From Zygaena filipendulae (taxonomy: Eukaryota > Arthropoda > Insecta > Lepidoptera > Zygaenidae): DNA of 64,000 nt. Each line of letters starts with the position of its first letter. Within the stretch, counting starts at the first letter, position 1. This document shows, piece after piece, positions 1 through 31,438 of this stretch. The stretch spans positions 4,506,501-4,570,500 of the forward strand of contig OU015659.1 in NCBI GenBank assembly GCA_907165275.2. The letters are read 5' to 3'. The position numbers and the translations under genes are program-made. The notes beneath the pieces are model-generated. The model was not told the origin of the DNA. It saw only the letters and a list, made by a program, of their open reading frames with translations, and made no database searches.

Positions 1-129
1 CGGTTAGTAGTTTATAAAAAAAATAGCCTATAGGGGTCTTCAAGGACAAACAAAACGTATCGCGTTTGTCAACACGCTATGTAGATGCTACGTATGCGTA
101 TATGTGTTTATACTGTTTATTTATTGATA

Positions 130-290
130 GCACCATTGCGTTGGTCTAGCGATCAAGTGGTACGCAAAGCCGACTGTTACACCAAGTATCGCAGGTTCGA
201 TTCCCCCGTCACTGTTGGGGATACCTACGATTTGTTTAGCATAGATGTTTAGAATGTACCACGAATAGATAATTTACGGAAAAATATAAA
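130..290 (+). repeat. tRNA-derived SINE-like repeat
   Basis: A polymerase III B-box-like motif (GGTTCGATTCC, about 191-201) lies downstream of an A-box-like stretch (TGGTCTAGCGATCAAGTGGT). The spacing is that of a tRNA-derived SINE head. The segment does not fold as a full tRNA cloverleaf by eye, so I call it a SINE and not a tRNA gene. Confidence 0.45.
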
Positions 291-381
291 AACAAAATAA
301 ACAAAATAAGTGAAAAAAATTTTTATTCACTATTATTGCGTGTAACATTTAAATAAATAAAAGATGAACTAATATGAATAA

Positions 382-569
382 CTAGCTGTTCCCCGCGGTT
401 TCAACCGCGGTGTTGAATTCCGGTAACAACTTACATTATCTAGCCTATGTTACTCAGGGATAATGTACCTACCATTCTAATGATGAAAGAATTTTAAAAT
501 GGATCCACTAGTTTTTGAGTTAAATCGTAACAAACAAAATCTAATCTTTCCTCTGTATAATATTAGCAT
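382..569 (-). mobile_element. Non-autonomous Helitron-like copy
   Basis: Read on the minus strand, this ends in a GC-rich hairpin (CCGCGGTTGAAACCGCGG) followed by CTAG, which is the expected Helitron 3' end. The 5' end is diverged. The body shares the 'TTACTCAGGGATAATG' and 'GAGTTAAATCGTAACAAACA' segments with the copy at 29881-30086. Confidence 0.6.
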
Positions 570-745
570 TGATATAATTATATGTACTTATCAGTTGCCT
601 GGTTTTACAGAAGCTCTGTGTAGTTCGGAGCCAGGTGTCGTAATAATAATAATAATAATTCATTTATTTGCTGAACATGGTGTACATTAGGATGTTACAT
701 AAAAATTCGAGGCGTATATAAAGAAACATTATCAAGTAGGTACTC

Positions 746-926
746 TTACGGCCGTACAAAACTACATAATATTTAATGTTAATTGGAATTTAAGTAAATT
801 TAAATGAATTAGTTAAATACCATTAACATTAATTTAATGTAGGTCTCTGAGAGCGGCAATTTTGTTTCAAGATCGTTACTTAAAATTAAGTAATCGTTAA
901 AAAGACTCTGAGTGCGGCCGTTAGTT
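746..926. mobile_element. Diverged copy of the palindromic MITE family
   Basis: It shares both ends (ACGGCCG... and ...GACTCTGAGTGCGGCCGT) and the centre (TTAATGTTAATTGG) with the palindromic MITE at 36771-37009 and 38511-39434. It is shorter and more diverged, and much of the left arm is missing. Confidence 0.6.
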
Positions 927-980
927 AATTAACGTCGGGTGACGTCCGGTCATTTGAGAGGCTTGCGTGGGGACACAGGT

Positions 981-1222
981 CCAAAACGTAGATAAGCAAT
1001 ATAATGTTAGCTCACAAAATTAAGTCATTGACACAGAACGCTTTTTCGAGAGTTAAGAACGTTTACTAGTTCTGTGTTTACCTACCTTATTACATTGCTT
1101 AAATACCAAAAAATGTTAAATAATATAAAAAAAATTGGCACAAAATGGCGATATAATTTTAAAACACGATTTACTTTAAAAAATTCCGGTGTGGGTTAGC
1201 ACACTATTGCTTATCTATGTCC
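981..1222. mobile_element. MITE with GATAAGCAATA inverted ends, copy 1
   Basis: The left end carries GTAGATAAGCAATA and the right end TATTGCTTATCTATGTCC. The interior (ACAGAACG..., TTATTACATTG, AAACACGATTTACTTT) matches the elements at 14692-14926 and 39445-39679. Confidence 0.6.
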
Positions 1223-1820
1223 ATTTAATGTGATGTGGCACAGATGCCGGTTTGTTCACGCTGCTAATGTCTGTGGCTAATGTTAATAGCAAGCATAGTC
1301 TGCAGCTGCCGGCGCTATTGCAAGACTCTGCCATTCTATCTCGACTCACAATAAGTTCATAAAACGTAGACGAATGCCGTACACGGCGTACACCTCGCGC
1401 TCAACGAACCACGAACGACCGTTCTGTCCGTATAGGTATTAGGTATATATATTACGAGTTTAACTTCACTTTCATTGGAAACATCGAGGAAACTAAATAA
1501 TGAAATTTAAAATATCTCCTATCATGGCATGGCTATCGATTTATCTCTACAGCCGATTACAGATGAGTCACGGGCCGGACGAGCGCGCCATCGAGTTGCC
1601 TTGCCTTCACCTCGCCATCCGCTCCGGCGGCGTTCGAATTTTATGGCTTACGTTTATCGTGTATGACTAACAAGTAAAATTACTCCTACCTACTCGTAAG
1701 TACCTACTAACTGGATCTCAGAAGCAAACTAGTTGTAAATGCGATACGCACATTCAAATTGCAAGCGGCGGTACTATATTTATTTGCTACTGTACGTACA
1801 CTCTTAATTCAAATTCAAAA
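1223..1820. other. Intergenic, nothing recognised
   Basis: Mixed-composition sequence with a GC-richer patch around 1560-1630. I see no supported gene, splice-flanked reading frame or repeat. Confidence 0.4.
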
Positions 1821-2128
1821 TTACTTTAACCCCAGAAGAAACAAAAAAAATATTAAATAATGCTCAATATCATCTTTTGTCTCCCATTTTATAAATGTGG
1901 TACATATTGTGTGTGTGTACGTTTTTTGCCGGCTGGATGTATTGGATGGAAATGGAGAATAACATAGCATATTTTTTATTAACGAAATCCTATAAACTCC
2001 CAGAAAAAATGTATGGCACAAAGACTGCCCCAATTGAAAATCGAACACGAGACCTCATTCATTATTTTCGCGGTGGTATTATGTTGACCGCATACACCAA
2101 TCCGGTCGCCACATTAATCATTAGGTAG
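1821..2128 (-). repeat. SINE-like repeat, minus strand
   Basis: On the minus strand a tRNA-like head runs from about 2128 and includes a degenerate B box (GTGTTCGATTTTC). An AT-rich body follows and ends near 1810-1825 in a simple AATTTGAATT repeat, as in tRNA-derived SINEs. The open reading frames on both strands here have no recognisable protein features. Confidence 0.4.
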
Positions 2129-2639
2129 GTGATACCTACGCGTAGGCAATGTTAACGACATACGTGCGTACACACTACGCAACATAATTTATTCCTTTGG
2201 CTCGGCGGCGATACAGCGCGGAAGCAGCATTCATTCAAAAACAATTCGAGTACAACAGAGGAAACAAAGGCCGCAGCGCCAGCTCGTGACCACACAATTT
2301 GTATGGGCGTCGTCGTGTTCGAAGTAAGTAATGTCGTATTTGTTCCGGACTCAGCATTATGATTGTTATGGGTTGCTCATCGCTCTTCCATAGCAGAAAC
2401 AAAATATGGTTTGTCATAATTATGTAAATAATGCCCTTCAGTCCCATTATACTCGTAAATACCTATGATACCTATAGAGGCACAAGGTAGGTACACAGGC
2501 GTTTACACAGTTTAAAAATTTTGGACATTGCATACCTATAATAAATTAATAACTATGATTTATTAATTTAGGAACGACGATGATGATAGGTACTAAGAGA
2601 GCTGAACTGATTTGGCTGAAAGTAGGTGTAAAAGACCTT

Positions 2640-2960
2640 TATCTGTTAGGGGCATTCAATGTGAGGTGATTTCGGCGATTTCACGCCCCGCCTCCCTCTC
2701 CCCCTAGTGAGATGTCGTGAGATTTTGCTCAGCCCCTTCCCCCCTCTCCTAATTTCATGTCAGATTTTTTAAAATGCGAAAGAGTATATTTTAGTGGAGA
2801 AACATTAATTCTTTTTTAATTTTAGTTTAACCCAATTTTCTCACAATTTAAAAAAATTATGTGATATCTGCCGAGGCCCACCCTCTCCCCCACGTGAGAT
2901 TGGGTGAGGTTCGGCTCGATCCCCCCCCCCCCCCCAAGCCTCACGTAGTTAATGGACGGC
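2640..2960. repeat. CT-rich dispersed repeat with poly(C) run
   Basis: The block has repeated 'TCTCCCCC..GTGAGAT' motifs, a run of about 15 C near 2921-2935, and the phrase 'CTCACGTAGTTAATGGACGG'. The two halves (2660-2720 and 2875-2960) are related. It looks like an old dispersed repeat and not a gene. Confidence 0.35.
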
Positions 2961-3659
2961 CCCTTATCTGAAACCCATGGTACAAGTCCTGCCATAGATA
3001 ATAATATAATATAATAGTTAGCTCTGCTCAGTGCTAAGTTTGGGCATAGCAATGTCCAAGCACTATTATTATTATTGTTACAATACTCAATTCGTTCTGC
3101 TCTCTTGATTATATAATGCCAGGTTTTTGTTGTACTATTCTGTTCTATATTGTCAACATATTGATTAACAAAAAAGTTTAAGTTACTAAATAAGTAAATT
3201 ACATCACTCAACACAAAAAGTACTGTTGGTTTAATTAAGTATGTTGATTATTCTCTTTGTGTGTCTGCCATATAACAATTATGTGATACTTGTCATCACA
3301 GATTCATTATATCCTTTAAATATAAAAGAGAACAGTCACTCACTGACTAACCACAAAATTTTTAAAACTATGTACTTGGCTTATGAAGCTGAAGGTAAGT
3401 TCCTAAAGCAACTTAATAGTTAACCATATATTGTGTTCAATTTTGGTACCAAATAAACCTCTATTCTATTCTATATACTTTATTATATTTAATAATATTG
3501 TCTTCAATAATATTTGTATAGATAGGTATTTTTTCTCATAATATTTTTTTTAATAATAATGCACTTCACAACACACAGATCCACTTGATCCCACACTAAG
3601 CTATAAGCTTGTGATGTGGAAACCAAGCAAATGTGGTATATACTCATATTATTACATAA

Positions 3660-3800
3660 TATATCATATTATATTCTAGATATATAAATACACCCAAGCT
3701 GGAAAGTCAAACCCTGTGTTCTTCACACAAAGTCCTCCCCACTGGGAATTGAACCTGGAACCTCTTGATTAGTGGTTGTACCATAATATGATAAAGAGCT
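3660..3800 (-). repeat. SINE-like repeat, minus strand
   Basis: Read on the minus strand, CAACCACTAATCAAGAGGTT is followed by a good B box (GGTTCAATTCC) and GTGGGGAGGAC. This is the usual head of a lepidopteran tRNA-derived SINE. Confidence 0.45.
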
Positions 3801-4385
3801 TTGTTCTAAAAAGCATTTTCAAAGCTTGAGTTAAAAAAAGGGGCATGTGGAGATTGTGGAGTATGTAAAAAACATATATTTCTAATTATTATTGTAGATG
3901 GAGATGTATGAATTTGTAGATAATTGAGTAATAATTGAGTATATGCACATACCTTTTCACACAGCAAAGACAATGCATTTTTCAGAAATGTGTGAGCCCC
4001 CCCCCCCCTCTGCCACTGCATTGCATTTTACTGCATTCAAATTGATACACAAATTCAATTAATGCAGTAGATTAGGGCAGTTTACATAGGCAGTGGTTAT
4101 TTTTTACTTTCAATAAAATATAAAAAAAATTAATGTTGGCAGTGTTTCATAGGAGATTCTATTGTGCTTTAGCACTTTTGCACTGATGAATGTTTAAAAG
4201 TAAAGACTAATATCGAGTGCTTTGATAAAATAAAAGATCACATTTTTAAAATATTTTGTTTTGTTTTGATTTTTAAAGTAAGTGTATTTTTATATTTTAA
4301 AATAATATTGTGCCTATAACCAAAAATTGTAGAAATCTTTTGCTGTAAATGTTCAGTTAGCAGTCTGAAATATTCAGATACTTAC

Positions 4386-4560
4386 CAATAATGACGAATG
4401 TGCTTCCTAATAAGCAAAGGCCAAGACGTATGCACACAGCTTGGTTCAGACTGCTCGTCACCCTGCGTGAGAAGTAGCTGATAGGACAGTTCCAGCGCTG
4501 ATCATTCGGCTGTTGCTCATATGTCACTGTTGTAGGCTGATAAACTGCACTGGTAGGCAT
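4386..4560 (-). CDS. First coding exon of an unrecognised membrane protein
   Basis: The ATG at 4560 opens a 58-codon exon that ends in a strong donor (ATTATTG|gtaagtatc), phase 1. The predicted N-terminus starts MPTSAVYQPTTVTYEQQ and is polar, with several Tyr, Thr and Gln. It becomes hydrophobic near residues 42-58 (CIRLGLCLLGSTFVIIG), which looks like the start of a transmembrane segment running into the next exon. I do not recognise the family. I could not identify the remaining exons; they must lie below 4386 or beyond the window edge. An in-frame upstream ATG at 4593 would add 11 residues. I prefer 4560 because the sequence before it looks like 5' UTR, but this is inference. Confidence 0.5.
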
Positions 4561-6400
4561 TGTAATAGATTTTCCAACGAAAACACAACACAATGTCTAA
4601 CGATATTTTCAACACGATTGTTTAGAATACGGTACTTTAAGTAACATATCTTTGTTGATAGAAAATTTCACAACAAAATAGCACAAAATGCACACTCCGC
4701 CACTAAATTAGATTAAGTAACTGTTGGTATTTGGTAATACTGAAAATACTTTTTTAGAAAATAAGTATAGCGGGCAAAGATAGCGGGCGAGCGACGAGCA
4801 GAAGAAACAACTCTCGATGATTCTTTTTTTAGGTAGGTACTAGGTTGTAGTGATTACCAGTGAATATTACCAGCTACTCTCTGGTAGGTAATAGGTACGT
4901 AGGCTATGTAGGTTTGGACACCAGGAACGCACAACACGATAATGTACGACACCGGAATGTACCACTGTAAAATAATCACTATGCTACGATAAAAGAATCG
5001 GCACTTTCATACTAATCGCAGTAATCGCTGAACCGACTATGAATTAATTAAATACTCTTTGGAATAAAGATAGGTAGGTACCTGGATAGGCACGAGCGAG
5101 ACGACTGCGAGTCCTGTGATCCTGTCAAGAGTAATGGCCGGTTTACACTTTAGACTTTACACGTTCATAAATCTTACTTACTCGAAAAATACACAGCAAC
5201 GTCCTAACGTTGAGCATCCTTACGTAAGTCAGTAAGTAAGTTCAACAATACATTTCATCACCCTACTTACTTACCTGCCAAAACTTTACTTTAAAAAGAT
5301 AAAAATTATTTATTATATGTATAAGAATTGTATATAACGCAATAATTATAAAATAATATACAATTTTTACTGATAAAGGTAAACATATTGATACTATTAC
5401 TCTTAACGAATAGTAGGGCTGGATCAAAATATGAGAATGTCGCGAGAGTGTTGTGAATTTCTAGGTCATGTACTTCTGTGTACTGATAATTTTTGACACA
5501 ATAATACATGTCACCATTTCTGTGCTGTACAATATCGGTACCGCGCACTACTAGCTCTCAATTTCTCCGTCTACGCTCTCAATCAAGAAGCGCCAGTATT
5601 GCCACAGATAATATACTACATGGGCGTTCCGCAACTGAGTTCCGCAAACCTGCGGTGCGGCTAGGGATGTGACACTGAGAGAAAAAAAAAACAATTTTTA
5701 TTTGAATCGATTTTTCTCTATTAATAATAATCGATTTAAATGGGGAAAAAAATCTATTTTTAAGAAAAAAAATATTTTTTCATAATAAACATCTGCATGC
5801 TTGTAGTAATAAAACTCTGAGATTAATTTTAACAATTTATGAGAATAAAAATCAAATAAAATTTCAAATAATATGAATACAAACTTTTTAAAAGCCTCAA
5901 TCGACTGAAATACTAACTATCCTGATCATTAAATCCTAACCTGATTATTAATAGGCCCTGTTTCCAGGGTTCCCGCGAAGTATAACCTTTTCAATAAAAA
6001 AAGAATTTCTAAATCGGTTTACAAGTAACAGAGTTCTAAAGTGAAAAAAAAAACACAGGGATGTGACATTTTTTTTAATTATAAAAAATCGATTTTTGAC
6101 GCTTTAACCTCCACGTTTTTGTAGCCTAAATTTACCCCTAGCGCCACACGCTTTAGGCATGATATTTCCTAGTGTTGGGAATGCTTAATATCGATAAATA
6201 ATAGAATCTTAATTTTAAAAGTCAGTGCAGTGTTTTGTTCATGTATACCGCTAATCGAGAATATTCTGAAATGTTTGAAAATTATCTGGAATATTCCAAA
6301 ACGTTATACCGTCTTGAACAGCCTGGAAAGTTCAAGCTGTAGTTTAAGAAATAAGGAGATAAGACAGTTTGTAACTAAAATAATTTATTATTATAGGTAC
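4561..6400. other. Intergenic, AT-rich, no gene seen
   Basis: This holds the presumed 5' flank of the 4386-4560 exon, with a GC-richer patch around 4770-4805. It also has a stretch at 5690-6090 with repeated AATCGATTTTT and poly(A) motifs. No conserved coding sequence was found. Confidence 0.35.
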
Positions 6401-6439
6401 TAGCTGTTCCCACAAACTACTTAGAGATACTACCGAGAT

Positions 6440-6620
6440 ACTACCGGCTGTTCCTTGTGGTTTCACCCGCGTTAATTTCGGAGATCCCACGGGAATTCTG
6501 GGAGAGAAATACCCAAAATTGTTTTCTGTAACCCTTAAAAAGTATAGTATGCAAATTCAATTCAGTTTCACTCGCGTTAATTTGGGACTTCCCATGGGAA
6601 TTCCGGGATAAAAATTGGAT
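6440..6620 (-). mobile_element. Two Helitron-like end fragments in tandem
   Basis: GGTTTCACCCGCGTTAATTT with downstream 'CCCACGGGAATTC' occurs near 6460 and again near 6568. This indicates duplicated 3'-end pieces of the Helitron-like family in minus orientation. Confidence 0.5.
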
Positions 6621-6639
6621 TGAACGATTTATAAAAAAA

Positions 6640-6822
6640 AAAACGATTATTAATCGATTATTCATAAAAATCAAATCATTTATTTAAATCGATTATCTAT
6701 AATCGATTATTTGTTAAAAGAATCGATTATTAATCGATTGTGCATAAAAATAAAATCATTTATTTAAATCGATTATCTATAATCGAGATTTCGAGATTTT
6801 TTCGAAGGAGGCGAGAATTGGG
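6640..6822. repeat. AT-rich tandem repeat with ATCGATTA motifs
   Basis: A unit of about 80 bp containing 'AATCGATTATTAATCGATT', 'CATTTATTTAAATCGATT' and 'ATCTATAATCGA' is present twice (6640-6707 and 6721-6786). The tail 'GATTTTTTCGAAGGAGGCGA' recurs near 7738-7757, so a larger duplicated unit probably flanks 6822-7760. Confidence 0.55.
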
Positions 6823-7860
6823 TCCCTGTTTCTTCGTATCTCCTATTCTCAACACAAATCGAACTAGACTTCGAGTTTATAGTGTAAAATGTTGCCAGTA
6901 AAAGCTTATTCAAAAGCCGTATCCATTCCATTATAGTTTTAGCAGCTTTTTATAGTTTTTAAATAGTGTGCATCGTTTTATATCAAGAACTAACATACTT
7001 TATAATATATTTGTACCAAATAAAAAGAAAAGTTCTTACTTTAATCACTTTTACGTCACCACTTTAATTTTGTAATTAGTTTGCGTAGTACGGATCGTGA
7101 AGCATAATATTTGTTTTTGTTTTTACCCTTTTTTTGGGGAGGCAAAGGGATCGTAGTTCATACAGCCTGAATTGGCTGTATAGACTACGATTCCTTCTTT
7201 TTTTTTTCTGAAGTTATATTTACATCTTGCTGAGCTGAGATGCATTTCGATGCTTAATCGGAACTTTAAGCTATGAAGTTGCAGTTAATTACCACCATAG
7301 CACACACCATACAGGGTATATTTACTAATACATCAAAGATCATATAATCACTACGTTTAATACATAATAAACTTCTAAAACTGTAACGTATGACTTGACT
7401 GTATGGCTCACATCCCTTGCCTGTCCCAGATGGGGCGAAGAAAAAAAACAACAACAACATCTGAAACTCTGAAACTGTCACGCACGGCACCGCTATTGGA
7501 CACAGAGAGAAGGTAACGTAGACGGAGAAGGTAATCACTATGATTGGACATTTATGAAGATTCGAATTCGAAATTTACGTCTCGAGCGCTCCCGACCAGT
7601 CGAAGCAATTCGAACGGCTTTCATTTGCTTCATCTCGATTTAATGTTCGAATTCGAACTTTTTCTCGAGTTCGAATCTACTTCGAATGTGTGAGATTTTG
7701 TGGTCGACCCTAGATCGAACAGCAAACTCGAGTTCAAGATTTTTTCGAAGGAGGCGAGAATTTGACTTAGAATTCAAGCATTCGTGGTCTGAACTAAAAA
7801 CTTGGTACTAAACCAATGTAGGGAATTCTCTAGATACATTAAAAAACTATAAATTAAAAC
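6823..7860. other. Intergenic with repeat debris
   Basis: Contains a short inverted motif around GTAGTTCATACAGCCTGAAT/GGCTGTATAGACTAC (7153-7190) that is related to repeats at 29640-29740 and 40085-40170, TTCGAA-rich sequence at 7555-7760, and no supported gene. Confidence 0.35.
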
Positions 7861-8987
7861 CAATATGTTGTGCGAAAATATTGTATTTTATATGATTTAC
7901 ACTACATACTAAGTTTAAATATAATAAAACATTTCATATACATTACATAGCTAACAGTCGTACATAATTTAAAAATTATTATAAGCTTACAAAGTAGGAA
8001 GTATATTTAGCCAGGTTTAGGGGGAAAGGCACTATATTTTTTATCATAAAATTATAAATAATGATTTCAATACAATGATCATTCTTATATACATTTTAAA
8101 TTAGAATTTAGAAATAAGAATTTGAATAAGCAAGAATAATAATTCATTTTCCGTTTGTACAATAATGGAGTGATCAAATTATATATGAAAAAAAAAATTA
8201 GTGGAACTATAGAAAAAAATTGAATACCTAAATATATTATTTACATATTTATAATTAAATAATAATAAGGCACCAAGAGCATGAGCGTGGGCGTGAACAC
8301 ATTGAGATGCAAATTATTTATTTTTTGTCTATGCTAACCAACTGCATAACATTAACTTATTGCTTGTTTGTACTAGACTTTTAAAAAACATCATTATTTA
8401 CATTATAATTATAGAAACATTATTATAATTTTTGATAGTCGCAATGTTGCAACCTAGTTAGCAAAAATGTAAGTTCAATCAAATTACCATTTAGTAATTA
8501 AGCAGTGCACTAAGATGAAATGAAACGGAAGCCCATAGCAATTATACTTTTAAAAATGTTAGCTGGAAAACAGTATTTGCATAAGTTTGAGTATGTACAG
8601 CATGTGTGGAATATTATAGCAGTTGATGCACCCGGAGAAGGGTTTTTGTTGTAATCATAACTAAGTATATATATCTTAAAAAAGAGTATATATAGCTATA
8701 GCGGTCTTGAATAATATATGTAATTATAAGATTTACCACAATTTCTAATTTAACACAATAACACGTAAAATATCACTCGAGTCATATTTAAAAATACTTT
8801 AACATTTGTCATGACAGTCCAACAAAATTCAGTCTCATTCGATTCACACAAATATTACGTCAAAGCTCAATATATCGTTAAGTTAATAATAATATCCATA
8901 CCAACGTTAAATTTTAAAAGGATAATAAATAAATTCGACGACCGTTTTCATATGAAAAAAACTCAACACAAAACGCAAGTTGCGCCG
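7861..8987 (-). other. Probable 3' UTR of Smurf
   Basis: AT-rich sequence directly after the Smurf stop codon on the minus strand, with no recognisable transposon. It is the likely 3' UTR by position. The exact cleavage site cannot be fixed from sequence alone. Confidence 0.4.
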
Positions 8988-28198
<19,211 letters not shown>

Positions 28199-28461
28199 TT
28201 TGTTTTTATTAACATTTAACAGTAAATATTCACACACAAGGTTAAATGCACATTTCTACAAAATCTGAAAACTCTCATCCACCATTTTTTTCGACAAAAT
28301 CATCAAAACTCCGCTTCTCGAGTCTGGAACGAAATGAAAATGAAATTACCTATTGAATGAATGAAATATGAATGAAATTGATTCGACAATAAAAGTCAAA
28401 AGCTCAGTCAAAAGCGTAGACGGAGAATCGTCCACGGTCAAAAGGAATCGTAAAGGTGTAA
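28199..28461. promoter_or_regulatory. 5' flank and probable 5' UTR of Smurf
   Basis: The sequence directly upstream of the Smurf ATG (minus strand). It is AT-rich with no TATA box I would defend. It is interrupted from 28462 by a repeat block, so the native promoter must be short or lie beyond the repeats. Confidence 0.3.
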
Positions 28462-28770
28462 CCTCATGCAGCCGCTCGACGCTCGTTTGCAGCGATAAAT
28501 CCACAGAACACACAAAATCTGGTCACATTTGGTCACGTGACTTATTGTCGCCGCGTCAAAAACACCCCGGTGCAACCTCATGCAAGCCGCTCGACGCTCG
28601 TTTGCAGCGACATGTCTGGTTACGTGAACTTTTTTGAATTTCCCGCGACTCAAAAGATGCGATAGGCAGGTAGTCGCTCGTCGCTCGTGTGCAGCGACTT
28701 ATCTGCACGTGTCCCTATTTTAAATTTCCCGCGACTAAAAAAAAGTAGCAATAAGTCGCCGGCAGCAAAA
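28462..28770 (+). repeat. Tandem repeat of about 100-bp unit (CTCGACGCTCGTTTGCAGCGA)
   Basis: GCTCGACGCTCGTTTGCAGC occurs near 28473 and 28588 and, as GCTCGTCGCTCGTGTGCAGC, near 28678. Each is followed by an ACGTG motif and TTTGAATTTCCCGCGACT-type sequence. A related block lies inverted at 32511-32770. Confidence 0.65.
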
Positions 28771-29210
28771 TCAGTGTACTGTGTGATGATGGTTCCTGGC
28801 CGGACCACGGTATGGAACATAGTTTTTACGCTGGCACAAATTCATTATTTTTATTGTTTCCTTTTGTGCCACTAATTCCAGGAATTTATGCCTTCTCGTT
28901 CTGGAGTTACAAGAGTACGATTGTGGTCGGGCTGCAGGGAATCCTAGTTTCTGGCCCGATTACGATACGCAACGGAGATTTTTTGTTGCAAGATTACATT
29001 ATTTTAATTGTGCCTTTTAGTGCCACCAGTCCTAGGAAAGTGTGCCTTCTGGTTCTGGAGTTACAACTTACAAGAATACGACCCAACCATGGCTCGGAAA
29101 TGAGATTTTTTTTGAACAAATTAAGTTGTGCCTTCTAGTGCCACTAATCCCAGGAATTTTTGCCTTCTGATTCTAGAATACCTAACTATAGTACGAGCCT
29201 AATCTTTACA

Positions 29211-29429
29211 ATAGCTGTTCCCCGCGGTTTCATCCGCGTAGTATGCGAAATATTAATGTAGTTTCTTCTGAGTTAATTTTAGAGTTCCCGTGAAAATTCC
29301 GGGATAAATAGTAGCCTATGTCCTTGTCTGTACCACTGACAATGTGATGATCGGTTAAGCCGTTTAGCCGTGAAAGCGTAACAAACAAACAAACAACCTC
29401 ACTTTTGCATTTATAATATTAGTAGGATT
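29211..29429 (-). mobile_element. Helitron-like copy
   Basis: TAGCTGTTCCCCGCGGTTTC at the left and TTTATAATATTAGTAGGA at the right. The orientation is minus and it lies in the Smurf-asparaginase intergenic region. Confidence 0.7.
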
Positions 29430-29880
29430 AATTTGTAAATATTTCCATTGACTTTGATAACAGTGCCCTAAAATATTTCAATACTCATTATAATTCTCTT
29501 CATCGCCGACACAACAGTGTTTAGAAAGCAATGTCTCACGCGTGGATCGATTGTAAACTTTCACTCATGTTAGTTTAGGCTCTAAAGAGCACGTACCCAA
29601 GGTCGTACAATTATTAAAAAAAAACAAGTGAACTGACAAAGACTCACCAATGCATTTCAATGTAAATACTTCAGAAGAGAAAATTACTACTGTATTGGCT
29701 GTATGGACTGTTTCCTTTGCTTTCCCCATTGTAAATTTAACAAAAAAAAGAAGACCGAGTGGTACCTACTCAGAAGAATGGTACAGTGATTACTGATTAC
29801 CTTCTCTCTGATGGTACCTACCTTAGTTAATTTGTGGTACCTACCTACCTAGTACCTATGTTTTTCGATTGTTCTTTTAT

Positions 29881-30086
29881 AACTAGTTGTCCCGCGCAGT
29901 TTCACCCGCGATAATTTCGGAGTTCCCGCGGGAATCCCGGATTACAATATAGCCTATATTACTCAGGGATAATGTAGCTTTCTAATGGTGAAAGAATTTT
30001 TTAAATCGGTCTAGTAGTTTTGGAGTTAAATCGTAACAAACAAACAAAAAAACAAATCTTTTCTCTTTATAATAATAGTATAGATT
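29881..30086 (-). mobile_element. Helitron-like copy
   Basis: CTAGTTGTCCCGCGCAGTTT at the left, then GGAGTTCCCGCGGGAATCCC, CTCAGGGATAATGTAGC and GTAACAAACAAACA. This is the subtype also seen at 382-569. Sequence 30100-30420 just after it holds four diverged copies of an 80-90 bp unit (CACAATCTTAAAA..TTGATTTAACAATCATAAT..ATCTAGTTAACATGAAG). Confidence 0.65.
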
Positions 30087-30809
30087 ATCACAATCTTAAA
30101 AAGTTGGTTGATTTAACAATCATAATATATTATGAATCTATTCCACATGAAGTTTTTGTATCTTAAGTTCTTTTATATATAATTATCACAATCTTAATAG
30201 GTTTATTGACTTAACAAACATATCAACATATCTAGTCAACATGAATAGTTTTTGTATCTTCAGTCACAATCTCAAAAGGTTTATTAATTTAATAATCATA
30301 TATTATGAATCTAGTTAACATGAAGTTTTTCTATCTTCAGTTCTTTTATAAATAATTATCACACTCTTAAAACGTTTACTGATTTAACAATCATATTATA
30401 AATCTAGTTAAAAAATAGAACTTTGTCTTAATGACGGGACAATTTATACAAATAATTCGTTAAACAAAACAAGAAGATCCAGTTAACAAATTAAGTGTCT
30501 GATGCAAATCTCGTGACATTTTTTGAGCACCAAATTCAAAATCTCAATGACAGTTTCCATTCTTTCCGACGGTGGTAATCGTCACAAGTTAAATCCCACC
30601 CCAAGTAGGAATCCATCGACATCATCCATTGTGGTGGTGGAGGTGGTTCAGGCACTGGATCTTCTCAGGAAATTGCATCAGCAATGGTTCAGAACAACCA
30701 TTGACTCATCCACTCCTTTCTCTCTAATGGAACGTCTTCTTCATCTTCTCACTTCGACTGAATACCTGAATTTTTTAAACTCAATTACAATGATAATTCT
30801 TATTAAAAC

Positions 30810-30993
30810 CTAGCTGTGCCCCGCGGTTTCACCCGCGATAATTCCGGGATTAAAAGTACCCTATGACCTTCTCTGTACCCCTGCGTATAATATGCCACAC
30901 GTGCATGCCAAATTTCATCCAAATCCGTTCAGTCGTTTTTGCGTGATTGAGTAACAAACATCCACACTATCAGATTTATAATATTAGTAGGAT
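30810..30993 (-). mobile_element. Helitron-like copy, well preserved
   Basis: CTAGCTGTGCCCCGCGG at the left, a hairpin, and ATAATATTAGTAGGA at the right edge. Read on the minus strand this is TCCTACTAATATTAT ... CTAG, the canonical TC/CTRR arrangement. Confidence 0.75.
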
Positions 30994-31254
30994 AGAAATG
31001 TCGACAAAATTTTGAAAATATGTTAGAATTGAGTTGAATTGGTTACCTTCCTCATTATCGTGTTCGTAAACACTTTCGTCTACATCTACGTCACGCTCCT
31101 CTTTCTCATCGATATGCCGGCTGACATCACTGCTTGTTGTACATGAAATAAGACATAAAGTCGTAAGTTTTGTAGATAATCCTGAAATTTATAACTCTGC
31201 ACAAACTACTTAGAGTTTTCACTGCTAGTTTTCACATTCAAGCTATCTTTGGCT

Positions 31255-31438
31255 AATCAATTAATAATAATAATAATAATAAACTCTTTATTGAACACCA
31301 CTTAAAAATAAACAATGACAAAAACAATTTTACTACAAGGTGGAACAATCGGCGGTCTTATCGCTCAGAGCGATCTCTTCCAGACAACCATTGGGTGCAT
31401 AGGGAAAATTATAATCTAGAAGGAAGGCGGTGTTATAA
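31255..31438 (-). mobile_element. Non-LTR retrotransposon 3' end (minus copy)
   Basis: On the minus strand it runs TTCTAGATTATAATTTTCCC...GATCGCTCTGAGCGATAAGA...GTTCAATAAAGAGTTTATTA(TTA)n. About 165 bp match 60741-60909 in the opposite orientation. Confidence 0.7.

Noticed and set aside
130..290. Possible tRNA gene
   Set aside because: The B box is good but the acceptor and anticodon stems do not pair by eye, so it is more likely a SINE head.
3806..4021. Possible second exon of the 4386-4560 gene ending in AAG|gtatgt near 3951
   Set aside because: The donor is good, but the only upstream acceptor precedes a run of about 10 G, the phase cannot be confirmed, and the residues show no continuity with the first exon.
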